In this document: positions 18,377 through 27,350 of the stretch, one piece after another
Position numbering within the stretch: the stretch's first letter is position 1
Layout of the letters: the number at the start of each line of letters is the position of its first letter
Assembly: GCF_036241575.1 (NCBI RefSeq)
Contig: NZ_CP108455.1
Location: 6,493,001-6,557,000 of the forward strand
DNA: 64,000 nucleotides
Source: Streptomyces sp. NBC_01267
GTDB taxonomy: Bacteria > Actinomycetota > Actinomycetes > Streptomycetales > Streptomycetaceae
Reading direction: 5' to 3'
Made by a program: the position numbers and the translations under genes
Notes under the pieces: model-generated
What the model saw: only the letters and a program-made list of their open reading frames with translations
Told to the model about the DNA's origin: nothing
Database searches by the model: none

Positions 18377-19417
18377 ATGACCGCTGATCCGGCCGCCGAG
18401 GAGTCCGCTCCGGTGCCGGTGCGTCCGGCTGAGGGACCAGCCGCCCCGCAGTGTTCCCTCGCCGCCGCCCCCGACCCGTACCCGCTGTACCGCACGTTGC
18501 GCGAGCGCCACCCGCCGGCCTACGACCCGCACCTCGGCGCCTGGCTGGTCAGCCGGTACACCGATGTCGTCGGCGCGCTCCGTGACGCGCGCCTGGGCCG
18601 CCCGCGCTCCGTCTCGTGCTGCGAACCGGGCGACGACCGGTGCGGGGCCCCGCACCTCCTCGCCCCGCGGGCGGTCCGTGAGCATGCCACGGGCGCGTTC
18701 CGGGAGATCGCCGAGCGGACCGCGTACGTCCTGGCCAGCCGGCTCGCCCGCCGCCCCGAGGCCGACCTGGTCGCCGAGTTCTGCCGTTGGCTGCCGTCCG
18801 GAGTGGTCGCCACCGCCGCCGGGCTGCCCTACGACGCGCTCGCCCGCGGGGACCGCGGCCTGCCGCCCACCCGTACCGGACCCGGGCGGCGCGGGCGGGG
18901 CGGGCCCGGCACCGCCGCGCTGGCGGGTCTCCTCGCCGACCGGGCCGCCCTGACCGAGAAGGCGCTCGCCTCACTCATCGCCAACCTCCTCGACCACCCC
19001 GCGCAGCTGGCGGCCGTCCGGGAGGACCCCGCCCTGATCCCGCGCGCCTGGGCGGAGACGCTGCGCCGGAACCCGCCGGTCCATGTCCTGGTCCGCAGGG
19101 CCGTGCAGGACGTACCCCTCGCGGGCGGCACGGTCCCGGCCGGCGCCGCCGTCGGCATCCTGATCGGCTCGGCCGGCCGCGACCACGAACGGTTCGCGGC
19201 AGCCGACGACTTCGACCTGTTCCGCCCCGACCCGGGCCGTCTCACCCTCGGCCCGCCCGGCTGTCCGGTGGCCGAGGTGGCCGCGCTCCAGGCGCAGTAC
19301 GGGCTGCGCGCACTGCTGGACGCGATGCCCGGCCTCCGCTGGGCCGACGGCTTCCGGCCCGTCGAGACCGGGCTGCTCACCCGCGCGCCTCGGGCGCTGT
19401 GCGTACGACCCGCTTGA
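18377..19417 (+). CDS. cytochrome P450-like protein with atypical heme loop
   Basis: 346 residues, about 50 short of a bacterial P450. The N-terminal proline-rich start (DPYPLYRTLRERHPP) and the K-helix ExxR (Glu227-Arg230 in WAETLRRNPPVH) are normal. The beta-sheet and meander RRAVQDVPLAGGTVPAGAAVG...SAGRDHERFAAADDFDLFRPD follows the family. The heme loop reads LTLGPPGCPVAEVAALQ: a Cys (296) is in place but the FGxGxHxC pattern is lost. The I-helix acid/Thr pair is missing (LIANLLDHPAQ), and a low-complexity Gly/Arg stretch (168-178) replaces the F-G to H region. It may be a decaying or non-catalytic P450. The last 41 bp overlap the convergent treY gene. Confidence 0.75.
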   Translation: MTADPAAEESAPVPVRPAEGPAAPQCSLAAAPDPYPLYRTLRERHPPAYDPHLGAWLVSRYTDVVGALRDARLGRPRSVSCCEPGDDRCGAPHLLAPRAVREHATGAFREIAERTAYVLASRLARRPEADLVAEFCRWLPSGVVATAAGLPYDALARGDRGLPPTRTGPGRRGRGGPGTAALAGLLADRAALTEKALASLIANLLDHPAQLAAVREDPALIPRAWAETLRRNPPVHVLVRRAVQDVPLAGGTVPAGAAVGILIGSAGRDHERFAAADDFDLFRPDPGRLTLGPPGCPVAEVAALQAQYGLRALLDAMPGLRWADGFRPVETGLLTRAPRALCVRPA

Positions 19418-21725
19418 GCAGCGCCACCGGCCGTACGGCGAACAGTTCCCGCACCGCCACCCGGCCGGTGAACTCCCGCTCGGGCGCCAGCAGATCCAGC
19501 CACACCCCGGCGGGCAGCGGCAGCTCCGTGTCCCGCCAGCCGCCCGCGTCCGCGAGCCGCAGCGACAGTCTGGTCACCGCGGTGACGACCTCGCCCGAGC
19601 GGCAGAACGCCAGACAGTGCGCGGCGGCGGCGCCCTCGGCGGACACCGGTGCGTACGTCCCCGACTCACCGAAGACGTCCGGGAAGTCACGGCGCAGCAG
19701 CAGCGCGGTGGTCGTCACCGCGAGCTTCTCGTCCGACGGGTCCACCGGGACCGGAGGACGGCGGTTGTCGGGATCCACCAGCGCCAGGTAGGTGCCCTCG
19801 GTGCCCTGGTAGAGGTCCGGCACCCCCGGCATGGTCAGGTGGACCAGGGCCGCCCCGAGCGTGTTGGCCCGTACGTACGGATCGAGCGCGCGCGCGAACC
19901 GGGCGACCGCGGAGTACGGAGGCCCCGCGGGCCCCGCCGCCACGAAGTCGGCCACCGCCTGCTCGTACGCCGGATTCTGCTCGGTCCAGCTGGTGTGCAG
20001 CCCCGCCTCCCGGACGGACTTCAGCAGCGCGGGACCCAGCCGTTCCGGATCGGGCCGCCCGAAACCGAACGCGGTCTGCCAGGCGATCCACGCCAGATGC
20101 GGATCGGGCGCCGGAGTGGTCAGCAGCCCCAGCAGCTCCGCCCACCGCTCGGGGCACTCGGTCAGCACCGCGATCCGCGCCCGGACGTCCGCGCTGCGCT
20201 TGGTGTCGTGCGTGGTCAGTACGGTCCCGCTGCCCGGCCAGTCGCGGGCGAGCCGGGCGCAGAACGCGTGGAACTCCGACGGGCTCACCGCGGGCGCCCC
20301 CGGATCGCCGCCCACCTCTCCCGCCGACACCAGCGGGGCGTAGCGGTAGAAGGCGGTGTCCTCGACGGACTTGGCGCGCAGCGCGGACGACGTCTGGGCG
20401 AAGCGGGCGCAGAAGGCGGCGTGGGCCGGACCGTCGCCCAGCTTGCCGAGCGCCAGGTCCCGTACGACCCCCACGGCCGCCGCCTCCTCCGCCACCGGGA
20501 AGGAAGCGGCGGCCTGCCGGACCGTCTCGGGATCCAGCGTGGCCTCGGCGGTGTCCGGCGTGGGCCCGCCCGCCGTCACGTACGGCCGGTACACGGGAAG
20601 CCGCACGAGCAGTTCGCGCAGCGCGACCCGCAACGCCCACGGCGCGTGGTCGCGCAGCGCCGGGTCGGCCGCGCAGATCTGCTCCGCCGTACGGACCAGG
20701 AACGCCGTCTCGGCCGCCAGTTCATGGGTGAGGACCTTGTACGCGGCCCGGCGCACCGTCGACTCCCAGTACCCGCCGCGATCACCCGAGGGGCCCGCGT
20801 AGTCCCGGTAGTGGCGGAGCAGTTCGCCGACGCCTGCGGGGTCGGTGAACAGGCCGTCGATCCGGTGCAGCGCGTCGTAACCGGTCGTCCCGGCGACCGC
20901 CCAGTCGGCGGGCAGCCGCTCGTCGCCGGTGAGGATCTTCTCGACGACGGTCCAGCGTCCGGCGGTCGCCTCACCGAGCCGGCGCAGATACGTACCCGGA
21001 TCGGCCAGGCCGTCCGGGTGGTCGATGCGCAGCCCGTCGATCACGCCGTCCTGCATCAGCTCCAGCACCTTGGCGTGGGTGGCGACGAAGACCGCGGGGT
21101 CCTCGACGCGGACCCCGATCAGATCGGAGATGGTGAAGAACCGGCGGTAGTTGAGCTCGGTACGGGCCAGCCGCCACCAGGTGAGCCGGTACCACTGGGC
21201 GTCGAGCAGCTCGGGCAGCGGCAGCCCCGAGGTCCCCTCGCGCAGCGGAAACAGATGGTCGTAGTAGCGCAGCATCTCGCCGTCGACCTGCAGCCGGTCC
21301 AGCTCGTCGCCGATCCGGTGGCCCAGGACGGGCAGCAGCACCTTGCCGCCGCCCGACTCCCAGTCGATGTCGAACCAGCGGGCGTACGGCGACACGGGCC
21401 CCTCGCGCAGGACTTCCCACAGCGGCCGGTTGTAGCGGGGGGACGCGGCCATGTGGTTCGGCACGATGTCCAGGACGAGACCGAGACCGTGCGTCCTGGC
21501 GGTGTCCGCGAGCGCCCGCAGCCCCGCCTCGCCACCCAGTTCGTCGCGCACCCGCGCGTGGTCGACGACGTCGTAGCCGTGGGTGGAGCCGGGCACGGCG
21601 CCGAGGACCGGCGACAGATGGAGGTGCGAGACACCGAGGGCAGCCAGATACGGCACCGCTTCCCCGGCGGCCGAGAACGGGAACTCCGGCTGGATCTGGA
21701 GCCGGTACGTCGCAGTGGGCGTCAT
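19377..21725 (-). CDS. treY: malto-oligosyltrehalose synthase
   Basis: 782 residues, a GH13 enzyme of TreY length. Signature motifs are present: YRLQIQPEFPF, LSPVLGAVPGSTHGYDVVDH, VLDIVPNHMA, nucleophile Asp235 in GLRIDHPDG and acid/base Glu262 in VVEKIL. It isomerises the reducing-end alpha-1,4 bond of maltodextrins to alpha,alpha-1,1, producing the substrate of TreZ. It is transcribed in the same direction as glgX (106 bp upstream), which supplies debranched chains, so the two are probably expressed together. The 3' end overlaps the convergent P450-like gene. Confidence 0.96.
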   Translation of the reverse strand: MTPTATYRLQIQPEFPFSAAGEAVPYLAALGVSHLHLSPVLGAVPGSTHGYDVVDHARVRDELGGEAGLRALADTARTHGLGLVLDIVPNHMAASPRYNRPLWEVLREGPVSPYARWFDIDWESGGGKVLLPVLGHRIGDELDRLQVDGEMLRYYDHLFPLREGTSGLPLPELLDAQWYRLTWWRLARTELNYRRFFTISDLIGVRVEDPAVFVATHAKVLELMQDGVIDGLRIDHPDGLADPGTYLRRLGEATAGRWTVVEKILTGDERLPADWAVAGTTGYDALHRIDGLFTDPAGVGELLRHYRDYAGPSGDRGGYWESTVRRAAYKVLTHELAAETAFLVRTAEQICAADPALRDHAPWALRVALRELLVRLPVYRPYVTAGGPTPDTAEATLDPETVRQAAASFPVAEEAAAVGVVRDLALGKLGDGPAHAAFCARFAQTSSALRAKSVEDTAFYRYAPLVSAGEVGGDPGAPAVSPSEFHAFCARLARDWPGSGTVLTTHDTKRSADVRARIAVLTECPERWAELLGLLTTPAPDPHLAWIAWQTAFGFGRPDPERLGPALLKSVREAGLHTSWTEQNPAYEQAVADFVAAGPAGPPYSAVARFARALDPYVRANTLGAALVHLTMPGVPDLYQGTEGTYLALVDPDNRRPPVPVDPSDEKLAVTTTALLLRRDFPDVFGESGTYAPVSAEGAAAAHCLAFCRSGEVVTAVTRLSLRLADAGGWRDTELPLPAGVWLDLLAPEREFTGRVAVRELFAVRPVALLKRVVRTAPEARG

Positions 21726-21831
21726 GGGAGCGTACGTACCCCGTTTCCGCGACTCCCTGTCACTTTCCGCCCCGACCCGCTCGCCTCTCCTGCCGTACGG
21801 GCCTGCCGTACGGGCCGGTCGGACAGGCCGG

Positions 21832-23967
21832 TCAGGCGGGCCGTTTCAGCACGGTCAGGCTCCGCCCGATCAGCGCCAGCCGGTCACCCGCGTCGACCTT
21901 CGGCCCCCGGCCGGGCGGCACACCGTCCTCATGGGCCGTGTCGACGACGACCTCCCACTGCCTGCCGTGGCTCACCGGCACCACGAACTCGATCTCGTCC
22001 GCACTCGCGTTGAACATCAGCAGGAACGAGTCGTCGGTGATCCGCTCGCCCCGCGTACCCGGCTCGGAGATGGCGTTCCCGTTCAGGAAGACCGACAGCG
22101 CCTTGGCGTGCGCGGCCTGCCAGTCCCGCTGGACCATCTCCTCGCCCTCCGGGGTGAACCAGGCGATGTCGGAGAGGTCGTCATGGGTGCCCTCCACCGG
22201 ACGCCCGTGGAAGAACCGCCGCCTCCGGAAGACCGGATGCTCCCGCCGCAGCGCCACCATCGCCCGGGTGAAGGCCAGCAGCGAGCTGCGCCCGCCGTCC
22301 TCGGAGCGGACCTGCTCGGGATCGGGCCAGTGCACCCAGGCCAGCTCGCTGTCCTGGCAGTACGCGTTGTTGTTGCCGCGCTGGGTACGGGCGAACTCGT
22401 CCCCGTGGCTCAGCATCGGCACCCCCTGCGAGAGCAGCAGGGTGGCCACGAAGTTCCGCATCTGACGCTCCCGCAGCTCCAGCACCGCGGGGTCGTCGCT
22501 CGCGCCCTCGGCGCCGCAGTTCCACGACCGGTTGTGGCTCTCGCCGTCCCGGTTGTTCTCGCCGTTGGCCTCGTTGTGCTTGTCGTTGTACGCGACCAGG
22601 TCGTGCAGGGTGAAGCCGTCGTGGCAGGTGGTGAAGTTGATCGAGGCGAGCGGGCGCCGCCCGTCGTCCTGGTACAGGTCGGACGAGCCGGTGAGCCGCC
22701 CGGCGAACTCCGCGAGCGTCCGCGGCTCTCCGCGCCACAGGTCCCGCACGGTGTCGCGGTACTTGCCGTTCCACTCCGTCCACAGCGGCGGGAAGTTCCC
22801 CACCTGGTAGCCGCCCTCGCCGACGTCCCACGGCTCGGCGATCAGCTTCACCTGCGAGACCACCGGGTCCTGCTGCACCAGGTCGAAGAAGGACGACAGC
22901 CGGTCGACCTCGTGGAACTGGCGGGCCAGGGTGGCGGCGAGGTCGAAGCGGAAGCCGTCGATGTGCATCTCGGTCACCCAGTACCGCAACGAGTCCATGA
23001 TCAGCTGGAGCACGTGCGGGGAGCGCATCAGCAGACTGTTGCCGGTGCCCGTGGTGTCCATGTAGTAGTGCGGATCGCCGGTCAGCCGGTAGTACGAGGC
23101 GTTGTCGAGGCCGCGGAAGGAGAGGGTCGGCCCCAGGTGGTTGCCCTCGGCGGTGTGGTTGTAGACGACATCGAGGATGACCTCGATCCCGGCCTCGTGC
23201 AGGGCCCGGACGGCCTGCTTGAATTCGAGGACCTGCTCACCGCGGTCGCCCCACGAGGCGTAGGCGTTGTGCGGGGCGAAGAAACCGATGGTGTTGTAGC
23301 CCCAGTAGTTGGAGAGCCCGGTGTCCTCAAGACGGTGGTCGTTGACGAACTGGTGAACGGGCATCAGTTCCAGGGCCGTGACGCCCAGTTCCGTCAGGTG
23401 CTCGATGACCGCCGGATGCGCGAGCGCCGCGTACGTCCCGCGCATCTCGTCGGGCAGAGCCGGATGGAGCATCGTCAGGCCCTTCACATGGGCCTCGTAG
23501 AGCACGGTCTCGTGGTACGGCGTCCGCGGCAGCCGGTCGTCGCCCCAGTCGAAGTACGGATTGACGACCACCGAGGTCATCGTGTGCGGGGCGGAGTCCA
23601 GGTCGTTGCGCGAGTTCGGCCGGCCGAAGTGGTAGCCGTACACCGACTCGTCCCACTTGACCTGCCCGCTCACCGCCTTGGCGTACGGGTCGAGGAGCAG
23701 CTTCGCGGAGTTGCAGCGCTGCCCGTTCTCCGGAGCGTACGGGCCGTGCACCCGGAATCCGTACCGCTGCCCCGGCATGATGCCCGGCAGATAGGCATGG
23801 CGTACGAAGGCGTCGGTCTCCCGCAGCTCCACCGCCGTCTCTGAACCGTCGTCGTGCAGCAGGCACAACTCGATTCGGTCGGCGGCCTCCGAAAAGACCG
23901 CAAAGTTGGTCCCGGCGCCGTCGTACGTGGCACCGAGGGGGTATGTCTGTCCCGGCCAGACCTGCAT
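21832..23967 (-). CDS. glgX: glycogen debranching enzyme (GlgX/TreX)
   Basis: 711 residues: an N-terminal CBM48 (MQVWPGQTYPLGATYDGAGTNFAVFSEAA...) and an isoamylase-type GH13 barrel with DVVYNHTAEG, nucleophile in GFRFDLAATLAR, acid/base in LIAEPWDVG and the third acid in TTCHDGFTLHDL. It hydrolyses alpha-1,6 branches of glycogen limit dextrin, giving linear chains for TreY and TreZ. Starts at ATG 23967 in a 216-bp divergent region shared with the HEPN-domain gene. Confidence 0.95.
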   Translation of the reverse strand: MQVWPGQTYPLGATYDGAGTNFAVFSEAADRIELCLLHDDGSETAVELRETDAFVRHAYLPGIMPGQRYGFRVHGPYAPENGQRCNSAKLLLDPYAKAVSGQVKWDESVYGYHFGRPNSRNDLDSAPHTMTSVVVNPYFDWGDDRLPRTPYHETVLYEAHVKGLTMLHPALPDEMRGTYAALAHPAVIEHLTELGVTALELMPVHQFVNDHRLEDTGLSNYWGYNTIGFFAPHNAYASWGDRGEQVLEFKQAVRALHEAGIEVILDVVYNHTAEGNHLGPTLSFRGLDNASYYRLTGDPHYYMDTTGTGNSLLMRSPHVLQLIMDSLRYWVTEMHIDGFRFDLAATLARQFHEVDRLSSFFDLVQQDPVVSQVKLIAEPWDVGEGGYQVGNFPPLWTEWNGKYRDTVRDLWRGEPRTLAEFAGRLTGSSDLYQDDGRRPLASINFTTCHDGFTLHDLVAYNDKHNEANGENNRDGESHNRSWNCGAEGASDDPAVLELRERQMRNFVATLLLSQGVPMLSHGDEFARTQRGNNNAYCQDSELAWVHWPDPEQVRSEDGGRSSLLAFTRAMVALRREHPVFRRRRFFHGRPVEGTHDDLSDIAWFTPEGEEMVQRDWQAAHAKALSVFLNGNAISEPGTRGERITDDSFLLMFNASADEIEFVVPVSHGRQWEVVVDTAHEDGVPPGRGPKVDAGDRLALIGRSLTVLKRPA

Positions 23968-24183
23968 GGGAAGGACTCTTCCACACTCCGTGCCAAGTCG
24001 GGCGTGTCAGCGCCTTCTCGCCACGAACCACTACGAATCCCCTCACCCGGCCGCAACTGTCGTGAGAACGGTCACCACGAATAGGGGAGTTGAGAAAGGA
24101 GCCTGTGCAAGCGGCTGCACCGGCTCCCGCCCGCGGAGTACCCTTCCTTGATCGTTGCAGGGGGAGTGAGAGGCGGTACGCGG

Positions 24184-25416
24184 GTGGGCTCGGGAGGGCT
24201 GGAGCTACCCCCAGGTGACCCAGGTCACGACGGGGGCTCCACAGGTGTCTCACCCGGAGCGGTCTCGCTGGCGCGGCCCATGGAGATCGGGGCGGAACTC
24301 GACTGGGGAGCGGACGCCTGGAACGAGGTGCGCACCCGGGCCCAGCGGGCCGGGCGCGCCTACATCTGGCTGAACCTCGTGGAGCAGCGGCTCCGCGCGG
24401 TGGTGGCCGCTGTGCTGCGCCCCATCTACGAACCGGTGCACGGCGACGACTGGGTGGTCGCCGCGGCGGGCCCGGCCGGTCAGGAGTGGGTGCAGCGTGC
24501 CGTCGCCGTACGGGAGGTCTCGCGCCGCAAGGGCTATCTGCTCGACCCGGCCGACGACAACGTGCTCAGCTTCCTCACCCTCCCGCAGCTGCGGGAGCTG
24601 ATGGTGCAGCACTGGCCGTGCTTCGAGCCGTACTACGACGACCGGCGCGACGTGGAACTGGCTCTGGACGAGCTGGAGGTCACCCGGAACGTCGTCTCGC
24701 GCAACCGCGCCCTGTCCCAGGCGGTGCTGGCCCAGGCCGAGCGGGCCTCCTCGCGGCTGCTCGACATCCTGGGGGCGGGTTCCGGCGCGCCCACCGCCGA
24801 CCGGCTCCCGGTGGACGCCGTCGAGGACCTGGTGGGTGACCGTTACGCGGACGTCGTCAGCGTCCACCCGGACCGGGTCCGCCTCCAGCGGCAGATCCCG
24901 GCCGAGGACCTCTTCGGCGGTGCCCGCCGGCTCGACGCGATAGGGATAGGCCTGAACCTCCTCGTCCAGAACTTCTCGGGCCGGCGGCTGATCCGGCTGG
25001 CCGAGTCGGGCTGCCGGGTCCGGCTGCTGTTCCTCAACCCGGCGAGCAGCGCCGTGAAGCGGCGCGAGCGGGAACTGGGACTGAAGAAGGGCGAGCTGAG
25101 CCGGTCGGTGGAGATGAACATCCTGCACATGCGCCGGGTCCGGTCCCGGCTGCGGGACCCGGGCGCCTTCGAGATCCATGTCTTCGACGAGACCCCGCGT
25201 TTCATGGCGTGTCTGGTCGACGGCGACGGATCGGACGGCCTCGCGGTGGTCCAGTCGTATCTGCGCAAGGCCCGTGGCATGGAGGCCCCGGTGCTGGTGC
25301 TGCGGGGCGGCGGCCGGGCGGTGGTCCGGCACGGTCAGGACGCCGAGCACGGCCTCTTCGAGACGTACCGCGACGAGTTCGAGTCCGTATGGGCCGATTC
25401 CCGCCCGGTCTCCTGA
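24184..25416 (+). CDS. SAV2148-family HEPN domain protein
   Basis: 410 residues, highly conserved in style across Streptomyces. The HEPN-like region (residues about 35-130) includes RAYIWLNLVEQRLRAVVAAVL and an R-x6-H pair (Arg79/His86), the pattern of the HEPN ribonuclease site. The C-terminal third (VRLLFLNPASSAVKRRERELGL..., FEIHVFDETPRFMACLVDG) resembles the PLD-like sensor domain found attached to some Streptomyces regulators. Start choice: GTG 24184, giving GSGGLELPPGD. A TTG at 24148 is possible but lacks a good ribosome site. No antitoxin-like partner is adjacent. Function is unknown; nucleic-acid or nucleotide binding is plausible. Confidence 0.85.
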   Translation: MGSGGLELPPGDPGHDGGSTGVSPGAVSLARPMEIGAELDWGADAWNEVRTRAQRAGRAYIWLNLVEQRLRAVVAAVLRPIYEPVHGDDWVVAAAGPAGQEWVQRAVAVREVSRRKGYLLDPADDNVLSFLTLPQLRELMVQHWPCFEPYYDDRRDVELALDELEVTRNVVSRNRALSQAVLAQAERASSRLLDILGAGSGAPTADRLPVDAVEDLVGDRYADVVSVHPDRVRLQRQIPAEDLFGGARRLDAIGIGLNLLVQNFSGRRLIRLAESGCRVRLLFLNPASSAVKRRERELGLKKGELSRSVEMNILHMRRVRSRLRDPGAFEIHVFDETPRFMACLVDGDGSDGLAVVQSYLRKARGMEAPVLVLRGGGRAVVRHGQDAEHGLFETYRDEFESVWADSRPVS

Positions 25417-25512
25417 CGGAGGGTGCGCCACCGGGTCGCGCCGGGGGCGTTGTCAGTGGCGCATGCGAGGGTGGTTCCCACTTGGGGGAAAGCACCACGA
25501 AGGAGGGCCGCC

Positions 25513-26247
25513 ATGAGCTGGCATCGGGGACCGCTGGTCGGCTTCGACCTGGAGACGACCGGCACGGATCCGCTTCAGGCGCGGATCGTGACAGCCGCGA
25601 TCGTCGAAGTACGGGACGCGGAAGTGGTGCGTCGCCACGACTGGCTGGCCGACCCGGGGGTGCTGATCCCGGCACAGGCGTCGGAGATCCACGGCATCTC
25701 CAGCGAGCGGGCGGTGGCGGAGGGCAGGCCGGTGCGGGAAGTGGCCCGTGAGATAGCCGAGGTGCTCGCCGGGTACTGGGCGCTCGGCGTGCCGGTCATC
25801 GCGTACAACGCCGCGTTCGATCTGTCGCTGCTCGCCGCCGAGTTGCGCCGGCACGGCCTGCCGTGCCTGGCGGAGGCCGCGCCCGTCATCGACCCGCTCA
25901 CCATCGACCGGGCCGTCGACCGCTTCCGCCGGGGCAAGCGCACCCTGGAGGCGGCCTGCGGCGAGTACGGAGTGGTCCTCGAATCGGCGCACGAGGCGTC
26001 GGCCGACGCGCTGGCCGCGGTGCGGGTGGCGATCGCGATCGCCGAGCGGCATCCGCAGGTCGCCGCGCTGGACCTCGCCGACCTGCACCGCAGTCAGATC
26101 GGGTGGTACGCGGACTGGGCCACCGACTTCCAGAAGTTCCTGCGGCGGAAGGGGAACGCGGACGCGGTGGTGGACACGGCCTGGCCGCTGCGCGAGGCGC
26201 CGCCGACCGCCGTCCGGGCTCCGGCGGGACCGGCAGCCGGGTCCTGA
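25513..26247 (+). CDS. DnaQ-like 3'-5' exonuclease
   Basis: 244 residues, DEDDh exonuclease fold. Exo I FDLETTGTDP carries the first Asp-Glu pair, Exo II AYNAAFDLSLLAAEL the second Asp, and the final His-x-Asp is in HEASADALAAV. AGGAGG at 25501-25506 sits 6 nt from the ATG, an excellent site. As a stand-alone domain it may act in DNA repair or RNA trimming; a proofreading role with Pol III is less likely because there is no clear partner-binding tail. It is separate from the HEPN gene by 96 bp and convergent with the kinase-like gene. Confidence 0.93.
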   Translation: MSWHRGPLVGFDLETTGTDPLQARIVTAAIVEVRDAEVVRRHDWLADPGVLIPAQASEIHGISSERAVAEGRPVREVAREIAEVLAGYWALGVPVIAYNAAFDLSLLAAELRRHGLPCLAEAAPVIDPLTIDRAVDRFRRGKRTLEAACGEYGVVLESAHEASADALAAVRVAIAIAERHPQVAALDLADLHRSQIGWYADWATDFQKFLRRKGNADAVVDTAWPLREAPPTAVRAPAGPAAGS

Positions 26248-26308
26248 GCCGTGGACAGGGTCTTGCGGGCAGGTCTCCCGGGCAGGTCTCGGACGGGTCC
26301 CGGACGTC

Positions 26309-27160
26309 CTAGAAGGGGTACCAGCGGACTTCCGGGTCGTTGTCCCGCAGCGAGGCCACCCTCCGGCGGAACTCGGCCAGCGCCTTGGGGTTGGCCGGGG
26401 CGTGCTGGGCCACCCAGGCGCAGCTCGCCGTCTCGCGGGCGCCGCGCAGTACCGCGCAGCCGTCCCACTCGCGTACGTCCCAGCCGTAGCCACGGGTGAA
26501 GGTGTCGTACGCCTCCGGGGCCAGGCCGTAGCGGTCGCGGGAGAGGGCCATCACGACCAGGTCGTGTTCCCGCAGGTCCGAGGAGAAGGTCTCCAGGTCG
26601 ACGAGGACCGGCCCCTCGGGGCCGACATGGACGTTCCGGGTCAGCGCGTCGCCGTGGATCGGGCCGGGCGGCAGGTGAGGTGTCAGCACGGCTGCCGCCG
26701 AGGCGAACCCGTCACGGCGCTCGCGCAGATAGTCGGCGTCCGCCGGATCGATGGCGTCCCCGGCCAGCCGCAGCCAGCGCTCGACACCGCCGAGGAGCTC
26801 GCGCCGGGGGAGCGGGAACGCGGGGGCGGGGAGCGCGTGGACGGCGCGCAGCAGTACGGCGAGGTCGGCGGGCCCGGCCGGGCGGACCGCGTCGGGGAGC
26901 CGGTGCCAGAGCGTCACGGGGTGACCGTCGACCAGCCGCGCCTTCGGCTCGGCCGCGCGGACCGCGGGGATGCCCGCCTCCGCCAGCCAGCCGGCGATGG
27001 ACAGTTCGCGCTCGGCCCGTTCCAGCAGGGCCGCGTCCCGGCCCACCTTGACGACGAGCCCGCCGGACGCGAACACCGCGTTCTCGCCCAACGCCAGCAG
27101 CGCCGCGTCCTGCGCCAGACCTGCCGCCGCCAGTACGTCCCGCGCCCTGGACTCGTCCAT
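26309..27160 (-). CDS. aminoglycoside phosphotransferase-family kinase
   Basis: 283 residues with the protein-kinase-like fold of APH/choline kinases: Lys38 in GGLVVKVG, catalytic loop IHGDALTRNV (His169, Asp171, Asn176) and metal-binding VDLE (Asp188). ATG 27160 has GGGAG 7 nt upstream. The substrate could be an antibiotic, a macrolide or a metabolite. It diverges from a macrolide-type glycosyltransferase, which makes antibiotic self-protection an interesting but unproven possibility. Confidence 0.87.
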   Translation of the reverse strand: MDESRARDVLAAAGLAQDAALLALGENAVFASGGLVVKVGRDAALLERAERELSIAGWLAEAGIPAVRAAEPKARLVDGHPVTLWHRLPDAVRPAGPADLAVLLRAVHALPAPAFPLPRRELLGGVERWLRLAGDAIDPADADYLRERRDGFASAAAVLTPHLPPGPIHGDALTRNVHVGPEGPVLVDLETFSSDLREHDLVVMALSRDRYGLAPEAYDTFTRGYGWDVREWDGCAVLRGARETASCAWVAQHAPANPKALAEFRRRVASLRDNDPEVRWYPF

Positions 27161-27318
27161 GTGATGTCTCCCGCTCTCGTTGGAACAGGCCAAGTTTCGC
27201 ATCCGTGCGGGCAGGCCCGTTCGGCGGAGGGCAGCGGGCGGGCGGTCGGCGACGGGCGGCCGGCGGTCGGTGGGCGCACCGCGGGGTGCCCCGTGGGCTG
27301 CCCCCGAATATTAAGTGT

Positions 27319-27332
27319 ACGAGACGTCTCGT
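27319..27332. promoter_or_regulatory. 14-bp perfect palindrome upstream of glycosyltransferase
   Basis: ACGAGACGTCTCGT is self-complementary over all 14 bases and ends 18 bp before the ATG at 27351, where a repressor would block initiation. TetR-type operators often look like this. No TetR gene is in the immediate neighbourhood, so the binding protein is unknown. Confidence 0.55.
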
Positions 27333-27350
27333 CTCGCCTACCGTGAAGGC

